A stretch of DNA of 64,000 nt from Cercospora beticola (taxonomy: Eukaryota > Ascomycota > Dothideomycetes > Mycosphaerellales > Mycosphaerellaceae), in assembly GCF_033473495.1 (NCBI RefSeq), contig NC_088935.1, positions 1,674,001 through 1,738,000 of the forward strand, written 5' to 3'. The notes beneath the pieces were generated by a model. That model made no database searches, was not told where the DNA came from, and worked only from the letters and a program-made list of their open reading frames with translations. Below are positions 43,999 through 54,401 of the stretch, piece by piece. Numbering within the stretch: the first letter of the stretch is position 1; each line of letters starts with the position of its first letter. The position numbers and the translations under genes are program-made.

Positions 43999-46900
43999 AT
44001 AAATGCTTTCTCTCCTCTCGTAATATCTTAGTTTTCTAAATTCTCGTGTCTTAGTAGTTCTCGTATCTTAGCGATACTTAGCGTTTAGAATTCTTAGAAT
44101 TTTCCGCTATTCTACTAACTACTAGTATTACTATTTCTTCCGCGGTTTCGCCTTACGTATAGGCTACTTAGTTTCGCGTTACGCCTCGAATGCGTTAAGT
44201 GCCTCGTAATCTCCGATATATTCTACCGGCTCCTAGGTATCGTATTCCTCTAGCTACCTACGCTATCGAACTAGGTACTTCTTTACGCCTTTCTCTACGC
44301 GGCTTTCTAGTATCCTCTCGACTTCCTATTCGCCTTACTCGTCTACGAGTAGTAGGCTAGTATTCTACGTATTGCCGCTTCGCTAGAGTTCTAAGAGAGA
44401 TATATAGAAGATATTATAAATCTGCGAGCCGGTTAGTAGGGCTAGGCGGTACGCCTGCTTCCCGACTACGTTAATAACTTTAAATAGTCCGGCGAATTTG
44501 TCCGCTAGCTTCTTCGATAGTACCTTTAACCGGAGGTTCTTTATAGATAATAGAACTAAGTCGCTAACCTTAAATTCTATCGGCTAGTACTTCTAATTAA
44601 AGTACTTAGCCTAAGATTCGCTTACTTATTACTAGCGCTTAGTTAGCTCTTCGTAGTTCTACTTTAACCTCTCTATAGTATCCTTTACTACTAATATCTC
44701 TTTTCGAAGAAGTATGTCCCGAGCTTCGTCTACGTCTCTCTTATACGTTTCTATAGAAAGGTCTAAGTTAAACTCGTATACTACTCGAAATAGCGATATC
44801 TTAAGCGTAGTATTTGCGCTATTATTATACGCGAATTCTACTAATAATAGAATAGACGCCTAGTCGTCCTATTATTTACTATAATAGATATATAGATACT
44901 ACTTAAGCGTCTAGTTTGCGCGCTCGGTTTAACTATTAGTCTATAAGTAGAATATAGTACTTAGCCTACGTTTTATATACGTCTTATAGTAGAAGTCTAA
45001 CTAGAACTAGCTAGTAAAAACTAAGCTTCTATTACTTACGATACTAGCTAGTACGCTATATAGTCGTATTACTTTATTAATTAGAATATCTATAAGCTCT
45101 ACGCTAGTATAGCGCTTTATCGTTTAGACGAAAGTTACTATCTTCGAGTAACGATCTATAATTATAAGGATCGTATCGAAGATATAGCTATTCTACTTAC
45201 TAGATAGAAGATCCGTAATAAAGTCTATAGATAAATCCTTCTAAGAATAGTTAGATAGTAGGAGTATAGCTATCTTACTATAGAAGTAATAGCGCCTTGC
45301 TTTTACTTTCTAATAGCTACTATACTACTCGATATACTACCTTATATTATTACTAACCTCTAGCTACTAGTACTTCTACTTAACTAACTCTACCGTCTTA
45401 TTCTTACTAAAATAGCTCGCTAGGATATCGTCGTAGTATATACGGATTACCTACGTCTATAATACTAGGTCGTTCGGTAAGTATAGAGCCTCTTTCTAGT
45501 ATATATAGCTATCCTTAATAGTATATTTCTCGCTCGCTATACTTTTACGTTCGGCCTACTTATATAGTATCTTTACTTTCGGATCGAGCTATACTAATAT
45601 AGTAGTATATCTAATAATTATATCCGAGACGTTAGCGTATAGCTACTCTTATATAGTAATAGCGCTAGCGACTCGTAAGAGTAGAGTAAAGCTAAATAGA
45701 CGAACCGAATAGTTAGCTACTACTATAATATACCTACTATCTAGTAGCGCTACCCTCCTACTCTTAGCTACTACTATAACTACCTCTAGAGTATCTAACT
45801 AAGCCTAGTAAGTAGCTTTTATATAGGTAATAACTAGGCCGCTTATAAGTATAGTACTCTATACCTAGAGTTTCTACTATAGTAATAGTAGGAGGTTACT
45901 TATCTCCTTCGTCTCTTATATATAGTCGCTACGTCTAGATAGCGTATCGGCTAGGTTAAGCTTACTAGCTCGATAGCTAATAGTAAAATTAAAGAGAGCG
46001 AGGAATATCGCCTATTTTACTTATCTATCTATTAACTACTTAATACCTATAAATCCTTTAAGGTTAGTATAATTAATAAGTATCTTAACCTTATATATAG
46101 CGCCTTTAAGGTATAGTCGCTACGCTTTAAATACTTTAACTACTACGAGTAGTTCCTTATTATAAACTTTATAGTTATATTTAGTATTAATTATCTTCTA
46201 TAAGAAGAAGGTAATTAGATACTATTCTGCTTCGAATAGTTAGCTTAGGATACTAGCTACTACGAAGTTAGAAGCGTTAGTTTCGACTCGTAGACGTAGC
46301 GTAGAGTTAAAGTATCTTAGTAGTAGTATAGTCTAAAATCGATTCTTTAGCTTATAGAACGCCTACTCCTTAGCTACTTCCTACTTAATTAGCTCTAGCT
46401 TCTTTCTATTCTTTATATTCTTTAATAGCGCTATTAAAGGTACTATAACTTTCGAATATCCGAAGATAAATCGATAGTAGAAGTTCGCGAATCTAAGGAA
46501 GGATTAAACCTCTATTAGTATAGTTAGAGTTAGCTATAAGATAATTATAGCTACTCTACTTAGGTCTATCGTAACGCTACTAGTAGTTACTACGAATCTA
46601 AGGAAGTCGATCTTTTTCTAGAAGAACTTATACTTAGAACGCTATATATAGAGTCTAAACTTATAGAGTCTTTTAAGTATAGCGTATACGTCTCGTATAT
46701 ATTCCTTATATATCCTACTATAGATTAGGATATCGTCTAGGTATACTATATAGCTTATATCGACTAGCTCTACTAGCGTATAGTTAATATATACTTAGAA
46801 CGTCGCTAGTACGTTCGTTAAGCCGAAGAGTATTATCTTATACTAGAAATAGTCGTAGCGTATACGAAACGTAGTCTTTTAGCAGTTACTTAGCTTAATC

Positions 46901-49128
46901 CGAATATAGTAGTATATATTAGCTAAGTCTAAGGACGTAAACTATATAGCTCCTATAAGTCTATCTAGCGTCTTACTAATTAGAGGTAGTAGATACTAGT
47001 TCTTAATAGTAATCTCGTTTAGCCTATAGTAGTCGATATATAACTATAGCTTACTATTCTTCTTTAGTACGAATAGGATAGACGTACCTACCTTACTATT
47101 AGAACGCTCGATCTAATTATACTCGAGTTCTATCTTTAGGTACTTCTTAAGCTCGTCTAATTCTTACTCCGACTAGTAATATAGTAGATAGAATAGTAGT
47201 ATAGTTCTAGGCCGTAGGTTAATCGTATACTCTACGCTATTAACTAGCTTACTTCTTATTTTCTCTATCGGATTAAGAATATTATTAAAATAATAGAACT
47301 TCTTAGGAATAGGCTTAATCTTATTACCTATCTTACTTAGGCTTACTATAAATACTACTAGTATTTTCTAAAGATCCTTAAAGAACTTATAAGCTTCTCG
47401 GACTTCGAACTTACTAAAACGATCGTTACTATATAGCTATTTATCTATAGCGCTACTAGCTAGTACGCGCTAAGTACGTCGCTATAGACGGCCTAAGATT
47501 ACGTTAGAAGTTAGTATATTATATATATAGAAGATACTACCTATAGATCGCTTCTTACTACTAGAGTCTACGATCTATATATATATATAGTACGTACTAT
47601 AATAGTAGTCTAATTTACCTATAAAGATAGTAACTAGTAGTAGAGCTATATTCGGCCTTATTAGTAGGTTATACTATAGTATAAAGGCTCTTAATATTAT
47701 ATTAATATCTATAGTATCGTCGAGAAGGAAAGTAGCTAGCTTACTACCTAACTACGTTTCGACTTCTTCTTCTATACGTATCGCTAGTACGCTCTAAACT
47801 AGTAGAGAGTTATTACTATCTAGTTTAGTACTAGTAACTCGCGTATTATCTCCGGCGCTTTAGCTTTTTTCGCTCTCTACTCCTTTACTATAGTTACTCT
47901 ACGAATAGCCGGCTTATTACTATCTTTCTTAGAGTTCGAGTAGTTAGGACTAATATAGCTAACCTCGTTATATATAAAGTACGTAGGTTACTAGCTCTTA
48001 TCTTTACCTTTATCTCTATATTTACTTTTCGGCTTACTACTATAGGTATTACGTTAGCTACTAGTCGAACCGGAGGCTTCTTTATAAGAAGTATTACTAT
48101 CGATACGCTTACGCTTAGCCTACTTATTCTTAGTATTACTACGATATAGCTTACGAGGTATAGCTTTCTTAGCTTACTCGAAGCGCCTCGCTAGAGTAAT
48201 AAGGTCGGTATACTTATTAGAGATAGTATAGTTCTTAATAATATCCTTATATAGTAATAGCTTTAGTTTTATAAGAAACTAGCGTACTAGCTATACCTTA
48301 GTATAGTTATCTAACTAAGACTCTAGGTTACTAAGGTCTATTACGAACTATCGTACGCTCTAGCTCTTACTCTAGCGTATATTCTCGTATTCTATAGTTA
48401 CGAGAAGTATATAGTTCGCTTAATCTCTAACGATATTATATAGAAATTAATAGAACTAAGACTAGGTATATCCTATAAGTAGAACGCCTAGGTATTTATT
48501 ATACTATATCTCTTACGCTTCGTCTACGAGGTATATAATACCTATAATTACCTTCTAGTAATCCGTCGGAAACCTCTTTAGTATAGCTATAAAGTTTACT
48601 TCGAGAGTATAGATAAATTCGTATACCTCCTTTATAGTTTTACTCTTAAAGAGCTTAGGCGTACGTAGCTTAATAGACTCGTATAAGCTATACTCGTTAC
48701 TTTCGGAACGTACGCTACTCGTATAACTTATAGACGCGCCGCCTTACTAAAGTATTAGCTATCCGAGGCCTAGCGCTATTATACTTAGCTGTACTAGTAA
48801 TTTAATTATCTATACTTCTCTTAGTAAGTATTCGTTCTTAGCTTTAAGGATATAGATCTCTAGCTATTCGTATAACTTATTATTTTTAGCTTAGAGGCGC
48901 CTATATATTATATACGCGTTACTAGCGTCGTCGGTATTATTTATATCCTTATTCTATTTCTTTTTAGCTTATACTATTCCGGATTCTAATATCTCTTCGA
49001 TATAGTCTAATAGCTATCTATTATTTAGTATATCGTCGTTACGATTAGTCCGCTAGATAGATACGTTTCGCGTAAGTATAATAGGCCTTAATAGATCGCT
49101 ACTCTCGATAAGATAGAAGAATTATAAT

Positions 49129-49323
49129 TATAAGAGTAGAATATAGTAATATATTAAGCGCCTCTAGACTCTCTATCTAGAGATATTAAGAATAATTCTT
49201 ACCTTCTTCGTTTATATACGTTCTATATACTTTTATTCTACGCTAAGTATAAGCGGTACTAGCTATTATACCTTAACGCCTAATAAGCTATACCTCTCGA
49301 GCTATATACTTCTAGCTCTTATA
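49129..49323 (-). repeat. 5' LTR of Gypsy element B (195 bp)
   Basis: Partner of 42516-42710 in the same orientation; ends TATAAGAG / CTCTTATA; more heavily RIP-mutated than its partner. Confidence 0.9.
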
Positions 49324-49646
49324 GCTATAAAAGAGTTAGAAGTAAAAGGAGTAGTCTTATAGATATAAACTAGATAATAGAAAGAATAGTATATATAGGT
49401 AGATAGAATATCTAATATATATTAGTTCTAAGTAGAAGGATATACTATATAGCTATATAAAAATAGAGAATAAACTCTATAAAGTATCTAGGCTAGGTAC
49501 TTAGTAAATAAAAAGTTATAGTCTAATAATACTAGGAGTTAGTCTAGTATTTCCCTACTACTAGAAAGTAGAAGAGGATAAAGTTAGAAAAGTAGTTAGG
49601 CTATTAGAGAGAGTCTTCTAAAGATAGCTATATAAATAGAACTTAC

Positions 49647-49864
49647 TATTAAATTTAGAGGTCTAACCTATCTAGGTATAGCGGAATAAAGTAAAGTAAA
49701 ACCTCTTATAGTAAGTAGTTAGAGAGGCTTAGGTTTCTATCTACTATAAGCCTATAAAGAAATACTTTCTACTAAGAATTTCTAAAGCTTAAAGTACTAC
49801 TTACTTAAAGCCTAACTATTAGATAGAGAGATATAGTATCTATAGAATCTTAAATTGTAATACT
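49647..49864 (+). repeat. LTR copy 1 of the right-hand retroelement cluster
   Basis: Contains AATTTAGAGGTCTAACCTAT near the start and CTATAGAATCTTAAATTGTA near the end, shared with the copies at 51764-51979 (direct) and about 52115-52337 (inverted). Confidence 0.75.
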
Positions 49865-51763
49865 TTCTCTAATAGCCTATCTCTTAATAGCTAGTTACCT
49901 TTCTTAGTCTTATTCTCTATTATAGTAAAAGCTCTTACTTTACTTATATTTCTAAAAGCTAAGACTATACTTCTTATAGGTTCTAGATACTAATAGCTTA
50001 ATAGTAAGTATCTCTTCTCTTAATATAGAGTATACTACCTAGCTTTAAATAACTCTAAGTTATCTATTCTCTTTCTTTCTTATTATTATCTCTATATAGC
50101 TCTTATAGTATAAGCTAAATACTCTAATCCTTTTTCTAGTTTAAGTTATCTAGGTATCTCTACTTCTTTCTCTTCTAGAATAGAAAGAATATTATTAGGT
50201 AATAAGTATAGTTAGGTATCTATAGTATCTCTAATAGATAACTAAAATTTAAGTAGGCTACTAAGTAGAACTTAGATTCTATTCTTAGGTTTAACTACTT
50301 CTACTATTACTAGCTAGGCCTCTCTTATCTTCTTTCTAAGTAATAGTAAGCTAGACTATACTTATAATATACTCTATAAACTTATTATTTAAAAGGTAAA
50401 GTACTACTATACTAGTTTCCTTTCTAATACTTTATTATCCTTATACTTCTTCTTTAGCTCTTACTAGATAGCTTTTACTATCTCTTTCTCTAATACTATC
50501 TCTTTATTCTCTTTACTAATATAAAGCTAAATCTAGTAGATTGCTTTATAGTTTGCTTTATTAGTTATTAGAGTAGATATTAAGGTCTTAATAGTTAAGT
50601 ATAAGTCTTCTCTCTTAAGGAATATAGCTATCTTTCTAAACTATTATTCTAAGTTCTTCTTAGAGAGTACTAGATATAGTCTTTTTACTAAAGTACTATT
50701 TATCTTATCCTACTTCTATCTTATTTTCTAAAGAGTTAACTTTAGGTATATATATTACTAAGTTCTTCTAACTATAGCTAAGAAATAAATTTATTTTATA
50801 TAGTAAACTAGGACCTATATATCTTAGTATTTAGTTCTTAGTATATATATAGGTAGAAATTCCCTTATACTAGACTATCTAGTAGAGGATTAACTATACT
50901 AAAACTCCTCTCTTTTAGCTAGAGCTTCTAGAACTCTATTTTCTAGATAGCTCTAGAGTAGGTATTATACTCTAGGCCTTATATATAGTATATATATTAA
51001 TAGCTAAAGGAGTATATCTCTCTAGTACTTTCTAGTATAGGAACCTTCTAGTACTACTATATTTATAATAAAGGTAGGTTTATAACTTCTCTTAATTTTA
51101 AGTATATTAGTTTATCTAACTAGGCCTCTAGAGCCTAATTATCTAATTCTTCTTTAGATTCTAGAAATAGTAAGAGGTTTAGTTAGTCTCTAAAGTATTA
51201 TTAGCTAATAGTAGGTCTTTCTAGAACCTACCTTATAACTATTCTCTCTAAATATAATATATCTAGTATAAACTAATCCTCTAGTCTTATAAGATCTTCC
51301 TTTAAATAAATAGTAAGTTCTATCTATATAGCTATCTTTAGAAGACTTCTACTCCTTCTAATAGTCTAACTACTCTTCTAACTTTATCCTCTTCTACTTT
51401 CTAGTAGTAGGGAAATACTAGACTAACTCCTAGTATTATTAGACTATAACTTTTATTTACTAAGTATCTAGCCTAGGTATCTTATAGAGTTTATTCTCTA
51501 TCTTTATATAGCTATATAGTATATCCTTCTACTTAGGACTAATATATATTAGATATTCTATCTACTTATATATACTATTCTTTCTACTATCTAGTTTATA
51601 TCTATAAGACTACTCCTTTTACTTCTAACTCTTTTATAGCTTTAGATTCTACTATTACTTTTAAGTCTCTTACTAGAGTATCTTAACTCCTACCGAGAGT
51701 ACTTACTATTATATTCTCTAGCTCCTAGCTTTCTAGCTATAATATAAACTCGGGCTTATAATC

Positions 51764-51979
51764 TATAGAATTTAGAGGTCTAACTTATCTAAGTATAGTA
51801 GAATAAAGTAAAGTAAAACCTCTCGTAGTAAGTAGTTAGAAAGGCTTAGGTTTCTATCTACTATAAGCCTATAAAGAAATACTCTCTACTAAGAATTCCT
51901 AGAGCTTAAAGTACTACTTACTCGAGGCCTAACTATTAGATAGAGAGATATAGTATCTATAGAATCTTAAATCGTAATA
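51764..51979 (+). repeat. LTR copy 2 of the right-hand retroelement cluster
   Basis: Direct repeat of 49647-49864. Observed differences are mainly transitions. Confidence 0.75.
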
Positions 51980-52114
51980 ATACTTACTATTAAGCTATTA
52001 GTATCTAGAACTTATAAGAAGTATAGTTTTAGCTTTTAGAGATATAAGTAAAGTAAAAGCTTTTACTATAATAGAAAATAAAACTAAGAAAGATAACTAG
52101 CTATTAAAAGATAG

Positions 52115-52337
52115 GCTATTAGAGAGAGTATTACGATTTAAGATTCTATAGATACTATATCTCTCTATCTAATAGTTAGACTTTAAGTAAGTAGTACTTT
52201 AAGCTTTAGAAATTCTTAGTAGAAAGTATTTCTTTATAGGCTTATAGTAGATAGAAACCTAAGCCTCTCTAACTACTTACTATAAGAAGTTTTACTTTGC
52301 CTTATTCTACTATATCTAGATAGGTTAGACTCCTAAA
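52115..52337 (-). repeat. LTR copy 3 of the right-hand retroelement cluster (inverted)
   Basis: Inverted copy of the two direct LTRs; ends at the GTCTAACC / TTAAATTTAG side near 52337. Confidence 0.7.
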
Positions 52338-52605
52338 TTTAATACTAGATATATATAACGAGCGTATAGTATAAGCTATAAACTAATTATAGAATAGTAT
52401 CGCTAAAATAGTATCGAACGTACTATAGTAGAAAGCTTATAGTAGAGGTTATAGTAAGTAGTAAGATAATAAAGACCTTAAGCGCTATTATTTAGATATA
52501 TAATAGATAGCTAAATAGATTATTTAATACGATAATACGATAGCGATAATAGTAGTTACTATTATAGTAAATAAACTAAGTAAATACTAAGGTATCGCGA
52601 GATTA

Positions 52606-52639
52606 CGTAGTAGCAACTACTAAGGTTTAGGCCTCTATA
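52606..52639 (-). repeat. Right terminal inverted repeat of the composite island
   Basis: Reads CGTAGTAGCAACTACTAAGG then TTTAGGCCTCTATA; inverted match to 30193-30223. Carries RIP-type changes relative to the left copy. Confidence 0.75.
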
Positions 52640-52648
52640 TTGCGCGAC
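52640..52648. repeat. 9-bp direct repeat TTGCGCGAC (right), putative target-site duplication
   Basis: Exact match to 30184-30192, immediately outside the right TIR. CA and TG reappear from here on, marking the end of the mutated block. Confidence 0.7.
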
Positions 52649-53281
52649 AGTTGCCCCCGTAAGATCTGTTTACGAGTTAGATATAGACGACAGTATAAGT
52701 AAAATCGTGCAGTACGCTTTGGTGCTAGCAGAAAGAAAATTCTCAGGCGCGCGTGGTCTGCTTAAACCTCTTCTATAAGGATAGCTGCACTAATTCAAGA
52801 ATCTACCTACCCTATTTGATGGTTCGAGGGGCCTTCCTCTGTTGTTTGCTTCAAGTTGCTACAGTACCTTTTTGTTCGTCTTTGTCCTTTGCAATGTCAG
52901 CAAACTGTCTGAACTATCCTGACCACAGGAGATCATCCCAGCCTCTCATCAGTCGCCCTTGATCACTGATCCCGAGGCAATGGCTCGGCGCAGATGAGGT
53001 GAGTGACTTGTGTCTTGATTAGTATATCTCCTAGGGCGTAAGATAAGCAATGCAGCAGTAAGGCAGCCTCGTTCCGACCGTACGGAAGAACTTCGTGACA
53101 GAGAAAGCTGTTGCCTTTTCAAAATGATGCTCACTAAGCTCGCTCTCTGTCATATATACAGCGAGTGCGAGAACAACCATTCAAGATGTAGCAAGCATAT
53201 AAATCGGCCACGATGTCATCTGTCGACAGGCTCGCCCTTCACAGTCGTCACCTGGAACAGTAACCCACAGCAGCGAACAAA
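52649..53281. other. Intergenic region between repeat island and carbonic anhydrase
   Basis: Normal base composition returns within about 50 bp of the island edge. No gene is supported; plus and minus frames at 52753-53134 are short and motif-free. It must hold the carbonic anhydrase promoter. Confidence 0.5.
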
Positions 53282-53990
53282 ATGGCAGCAGAGCGCCGAT
53301 TCGAGCAACTCCTCGCCCGGCATCGGTATCCTATCCTCTTATGCTGCGACTGAGGGTGTGGACTTTGAATTGACACCTGCCCACAGGGAAGGCCTCCCGG
53401 AATACAAAAAGCCATTGGCAATGAAGAACTTCATTGGTATGCCCCAGACTCCAGAGAATGGAAGGATCTTTATCGGTACGTCTACCATAACCCAGTGCGC
53501 CTGCCAAACGCTGACATCTGATTGCTGCCTAGTCTCGTGCTCTGACGCCCGCATCGAACCTGCAGAGTTTCTCAGGCTGAAGAAAGGGGAAGCGAATATC
53601 ATTCGTGTTGCTGGCGGTCGAGTGCAAGAACAGGTGCTTCGTTCGCTGGAGATCATGGGAACCATTGCTCCGATAGGTCTTGTGGTGGTTATTCACCATA
53701 GCGGTGAGTACTTTCGTGGCGGCTGGAAGTCGCTTTGCTAATGTTTGATAGACTGCGGTGGTATGAACACCACGGACGATGAGAACCGTGCCCGACTGTC
53801 TGCACGTGCTCCCGATCACGCGTATGAAGTCCGAGATAAGATATTTGGCACATTCGGTCATATTGGAGTTGAGAACTGCATTCGTGAAGATGTGGAGAGG
53901 GTGCAGGCTTGGCCTTTCCTGCCCAACTTCGCAAAGGTCGTAGGATATGCCCTTGATGATGAGACCGGGGAGCCGAGGCAGGTCGTGTAA
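53282..53990 (+). CDS. Beta-class carbonic anhydrase
   Basis: Zinc enzyme interconverting CO2 and bicarbonate, supplying bicarbonate for carboxylations and CO2 sensing. Four exons: 53282-53325, 53387-53475, 53533-53703 and 53752-53990. Introns are 61, 57 and 48 bp, giving 180 residues. It starts MAAERRFEQLLARHREGLPE. The zinc site is visible: Cys and the Asp-Arg dyad in VSCSDARIEPAEFLRLKKGE, then IIRVAGGRVQEQVLRSLEIM, then His and second Cys in VVVIHHSDCGG, the Asp being formed across intron 3. The CxDxR and HxxC ligands are all present, so it should be active. No targeting sequence is seen, so probably cytosolic. The short length fits the compact fungal subgroup. The open frame upstream (from 53124) is leader, because intron 1 changes frame. 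Confidence 0.92.
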
Positions 53991-54401
53991 GGGCTTGAGT
54001 TGTTTCTACGACACATTCCCGTCCGAGTGTAGTCAGTCTAGCTCTGTTAGGACATGATGGTAATCTAATGCTGAGCGTAAGCAACGTGTTCGCAATCTCT
54101 GGCACCACGTTGAAGGATGTCCTTGGTGAATGAAAAACATCTTCGTATGGTTGTGTCACAGGTCATTTTCATGACGCTCGTCTACTCAGCAGGTATTCGA
54201 TTATCGGTGTCGGGTAAAGTAGCTGGGAGGGAGAGGCTAGGAGAAAGTTGCGAGTTCAGAGTTCGGAGCTCCCGAGCGTCTCCCGCATTGGCCGCAGAAT
54301 CTCAGACGAAGCGAGGCTGAGTTTCGTCCCGTCATCGACATTGACGACTGTCAAGAATTGATCACCGCTTACCGCGTTCGAGATAGCAGGCATCTGCAGC
54401 A
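53991..54401. other. Intergenic region between carbonic anhydrase and rhomboid gene
   Basis: About 410 bp with the terminator side of one gene and the promoter of the next, both on the plus strand. Short frames only; nothing supported. Confidence 0.5.

Larger units (their letters stand above)
42516..49323 (-). mobile_element. Complete but RIP-killed Gypsy chromovirus, element B (6.8 kb)
   Basis: Full-length LTR-to-LTR element on the minus strand: 5' LTR 49323-49129, gag (zinc-knuckle region near 47980), protease, reverse transcriptase, RNase H and integrase. The intact RT motif VYLDDILIYS lies at about 46717-46746. A C-terminal chromodomain is readable near 44295-44215 as KKYLVR then LEEYDT and EPVEYI. 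The 3' LTR is 42710-42516. Chromodomain-bearing Gypsy elements (chromoviruses) target heterochromatin through histone-mark binding. Between the chromodomain and the 3' LTR lie an extra 1.3 kb with coding-like sequence on the opposite strand. The two LTRs differ at 15 positions, all transitions. No 5-bp target duplication flanks the element (CTATT left, GCTAT right). Confidence 0.88.
49324..52345. mobile_element. Rearranged LTR-retroelement fragments with three LTR copies
   Basis: Three copies of a roughly 217-bp LTR are present: 49647-49864 (+), 51764-51979 (+) and about 52115-52337 (-). Termini of the type TATTAAATTT / AAATCGTAATA suggest a former TG...CA pair. The first two bound a short 1.9-kb internal region, read on the minus strand. 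The segment 49324-49640 is an inverted copy of about 51310-51660, and 51985-52345 is an inverted copy of about 49647-50020. So at least two insertions in opposite directions are interleaved. CpG is scarce, as in the Copia remnant at 37400-40268, and the two may be parts of the same family; I could not confirm this by a shared motif. Confidence 0.6.
30193..52639. mobile_element. 22.4-kb TIR-bounded composite repeat island, saturated with RIP mutations
   Basis: The block is delimited by imperfect terminal inverted repeats (30193-30223 and 52606-52639) and by a 9-bp direct repeat just outside them. Inside, CA and TG are nearly absent while TA is extreme; many 60-base lines contain neither CA nor TG (for example those starting at 40321, 42001 and 46021). 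That is the outcome of CpA-to-TpA repeat-induced point mutation on both strands. Stop codons are overwhelmingly TAG and TAA where Gln and Trp codons would be, and no long frame survives. CpG is retained in several sub-regions, so simple deamination of methyl-CpG does not explain it. Nested retroelements are described separately. The ends of the host element, about 30224-31150 and 52350-52605, show no transposase I can recognise. Confidence 0.8.

Noticed and set aside
30230..52640. Centromere, ribosomal DNA or CRISPR-like array as explanation for the AT-rich block
   Set aside because: No tandem array, no rRNA similarity and no regular spacer repeats; instead readable retroelement motifs with CpA-to-TpA damage.
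30230..52640. Mitochondrial DNA insertion
   Set aside because: CpG-retaining AT-rich sequence with LTRs, LINE and chromodomain motifs; no mitochondrial gene motifs.
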